Shown here: piece by piece, positions 63,934-64,000 of the stretch
How positions within the stretch are numbered: the stretch's first letter is position 1
Layout of the letters: the number at the start of each line of letters is the position of its first letter
NCBI GenBank assembly: GCA_963769115.1
Contig: CAVYKN010000005.1
Span: forward strand, 16,366 to 80,365
DNA: 64,000 nucleotides
DNA from: DASTFY01 sp963769115
GTDB lineage: Bacteria > Actinomycetota > Acidimicrobiia > Acidimicrobiales > Ilumatobacteraceae
Reading direction: 5' to 3'
Program-made: the position numbers and the translations under genes
The notes under the pieces: model-generated
Told to the model about the DNA's origin: nothing
Seen by the model: the letters and a program-made list of their open reading frames with translations, nothing else
The model's database searches: none

Positions 63934-64000
63934 TCAGGCGTCGGTCGGCAGGGCGGCGGTCTCCTCCGCGCTGCTGACCAGGGCCTCGAACGCCTCCCGG
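63934..64000 (-). CDS. C-terminal end of an unidentified gene
   Basis: The last 21 codons end in REAFEALVSSAEETAALPTDA and a TGA, 10 bases before the mutM start on the same strand, so it is probably cotranscribed with mutM. In many actinobacteria the gene here is RNase III, whose C-terminus is often a similar Ala/Glu-rich helix, but this fragment is too short to assign. Confidence 0.4.
   Translation of the reverse strand, partial: REAFEALVSSAEETAALPTDA

Noticed and set aside
1..64000. CRISPR array, tRNA, rRNA, prophage or insertion sequence
   Set aside because: I saw no regularly spaced repeats, no cloverleaf-like segment in the short intergenic spaces, and no transposase, integrase or phage structural gene.

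Overview
The window is a very GC-rich, gene-dense bacterial chromosome segment with almost no gap longer than 220 bases. Gene content points to Actinomycetota: a DUF2469 gene, an FtsY with an N-terminal membrane anchor, a CtpE-type P-type ATPase, a WYL regulator, deazaflavin-type and PPOX-type oxidoreductases, many GTG starts, and start codons that sit directly behind TANNNT promoter elements. The lipoprotein tethers rich in GSDDD followed by Ala/Thr/Glu/Pro would fit Acidimicrobiia, but that is inference. I see no rRNA, tRNA, CRISPR array, prophage or insertion sequence.

Left part (1-18950). A truncated MocR/GntR-type regulator diverges from a zinc-ribbon metallo-beta-lactamase protein. A complete branched-chain-type ABC uptake operon follows (binding lipoprotein, two permeases, two ATPases), with a MarR regulator and then an RNase Z-like hydrolase. 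Next come an SDR/QueA-family pair, a small regulon of an MmyB-like XRE regulator marked by two identical copies of a palindromic operator, a Baeyer-Villiger monooxygenase, a CtpE-like cation ATPase, and a WYL regulator diverging from a VOC-cupin-cupin fusion across a 23-bp dyad.

Middle part (18974-46023). It holds a TerC-type membrane protein, several oxidoreductases and hydrolases, a SHOCT/DUF6325 pair, a MarR/YceI divergon, two flavodoxin-fold quinone reductases, and a minus-strand run of ECF sigma, anti-sigma, PsuG and type II NADH dehydrogenase. Ribulose-phosphate epimerase follows, then an AddB/AddA-like nuclease-helicase pair for double-strand-break repair, and a crotonase diverging from a 36-residue membrane protein.

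Right part (45721-64000). The housekeeping cluster lies on the minus strand. In transcription order it reads mutM, smc, potA-potD-potB-potC, ftsY, DUF1206, ffh, rpsP, khpA, rimM, trmD, rplS, DUF2469 and yraN. This is the co-translational targeting and ribosome maturation neighbourhood, with a polyamine transporter inserted between smc and ftsY. Plus-strand SDR, MmcQ, cyclic-nucleotide-domain and beta-glucosidase genes interrupt it.

A striking overall property is that at least fifteen otherwise well conserved genes, including smc and the AddA-like gene, are broken by single-base frame changes. Many are an extra G in a GGG run. This looks like residual sequencing error rather than gene decay. 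For those genes I give the whole inferred locus and state where the frame changes.
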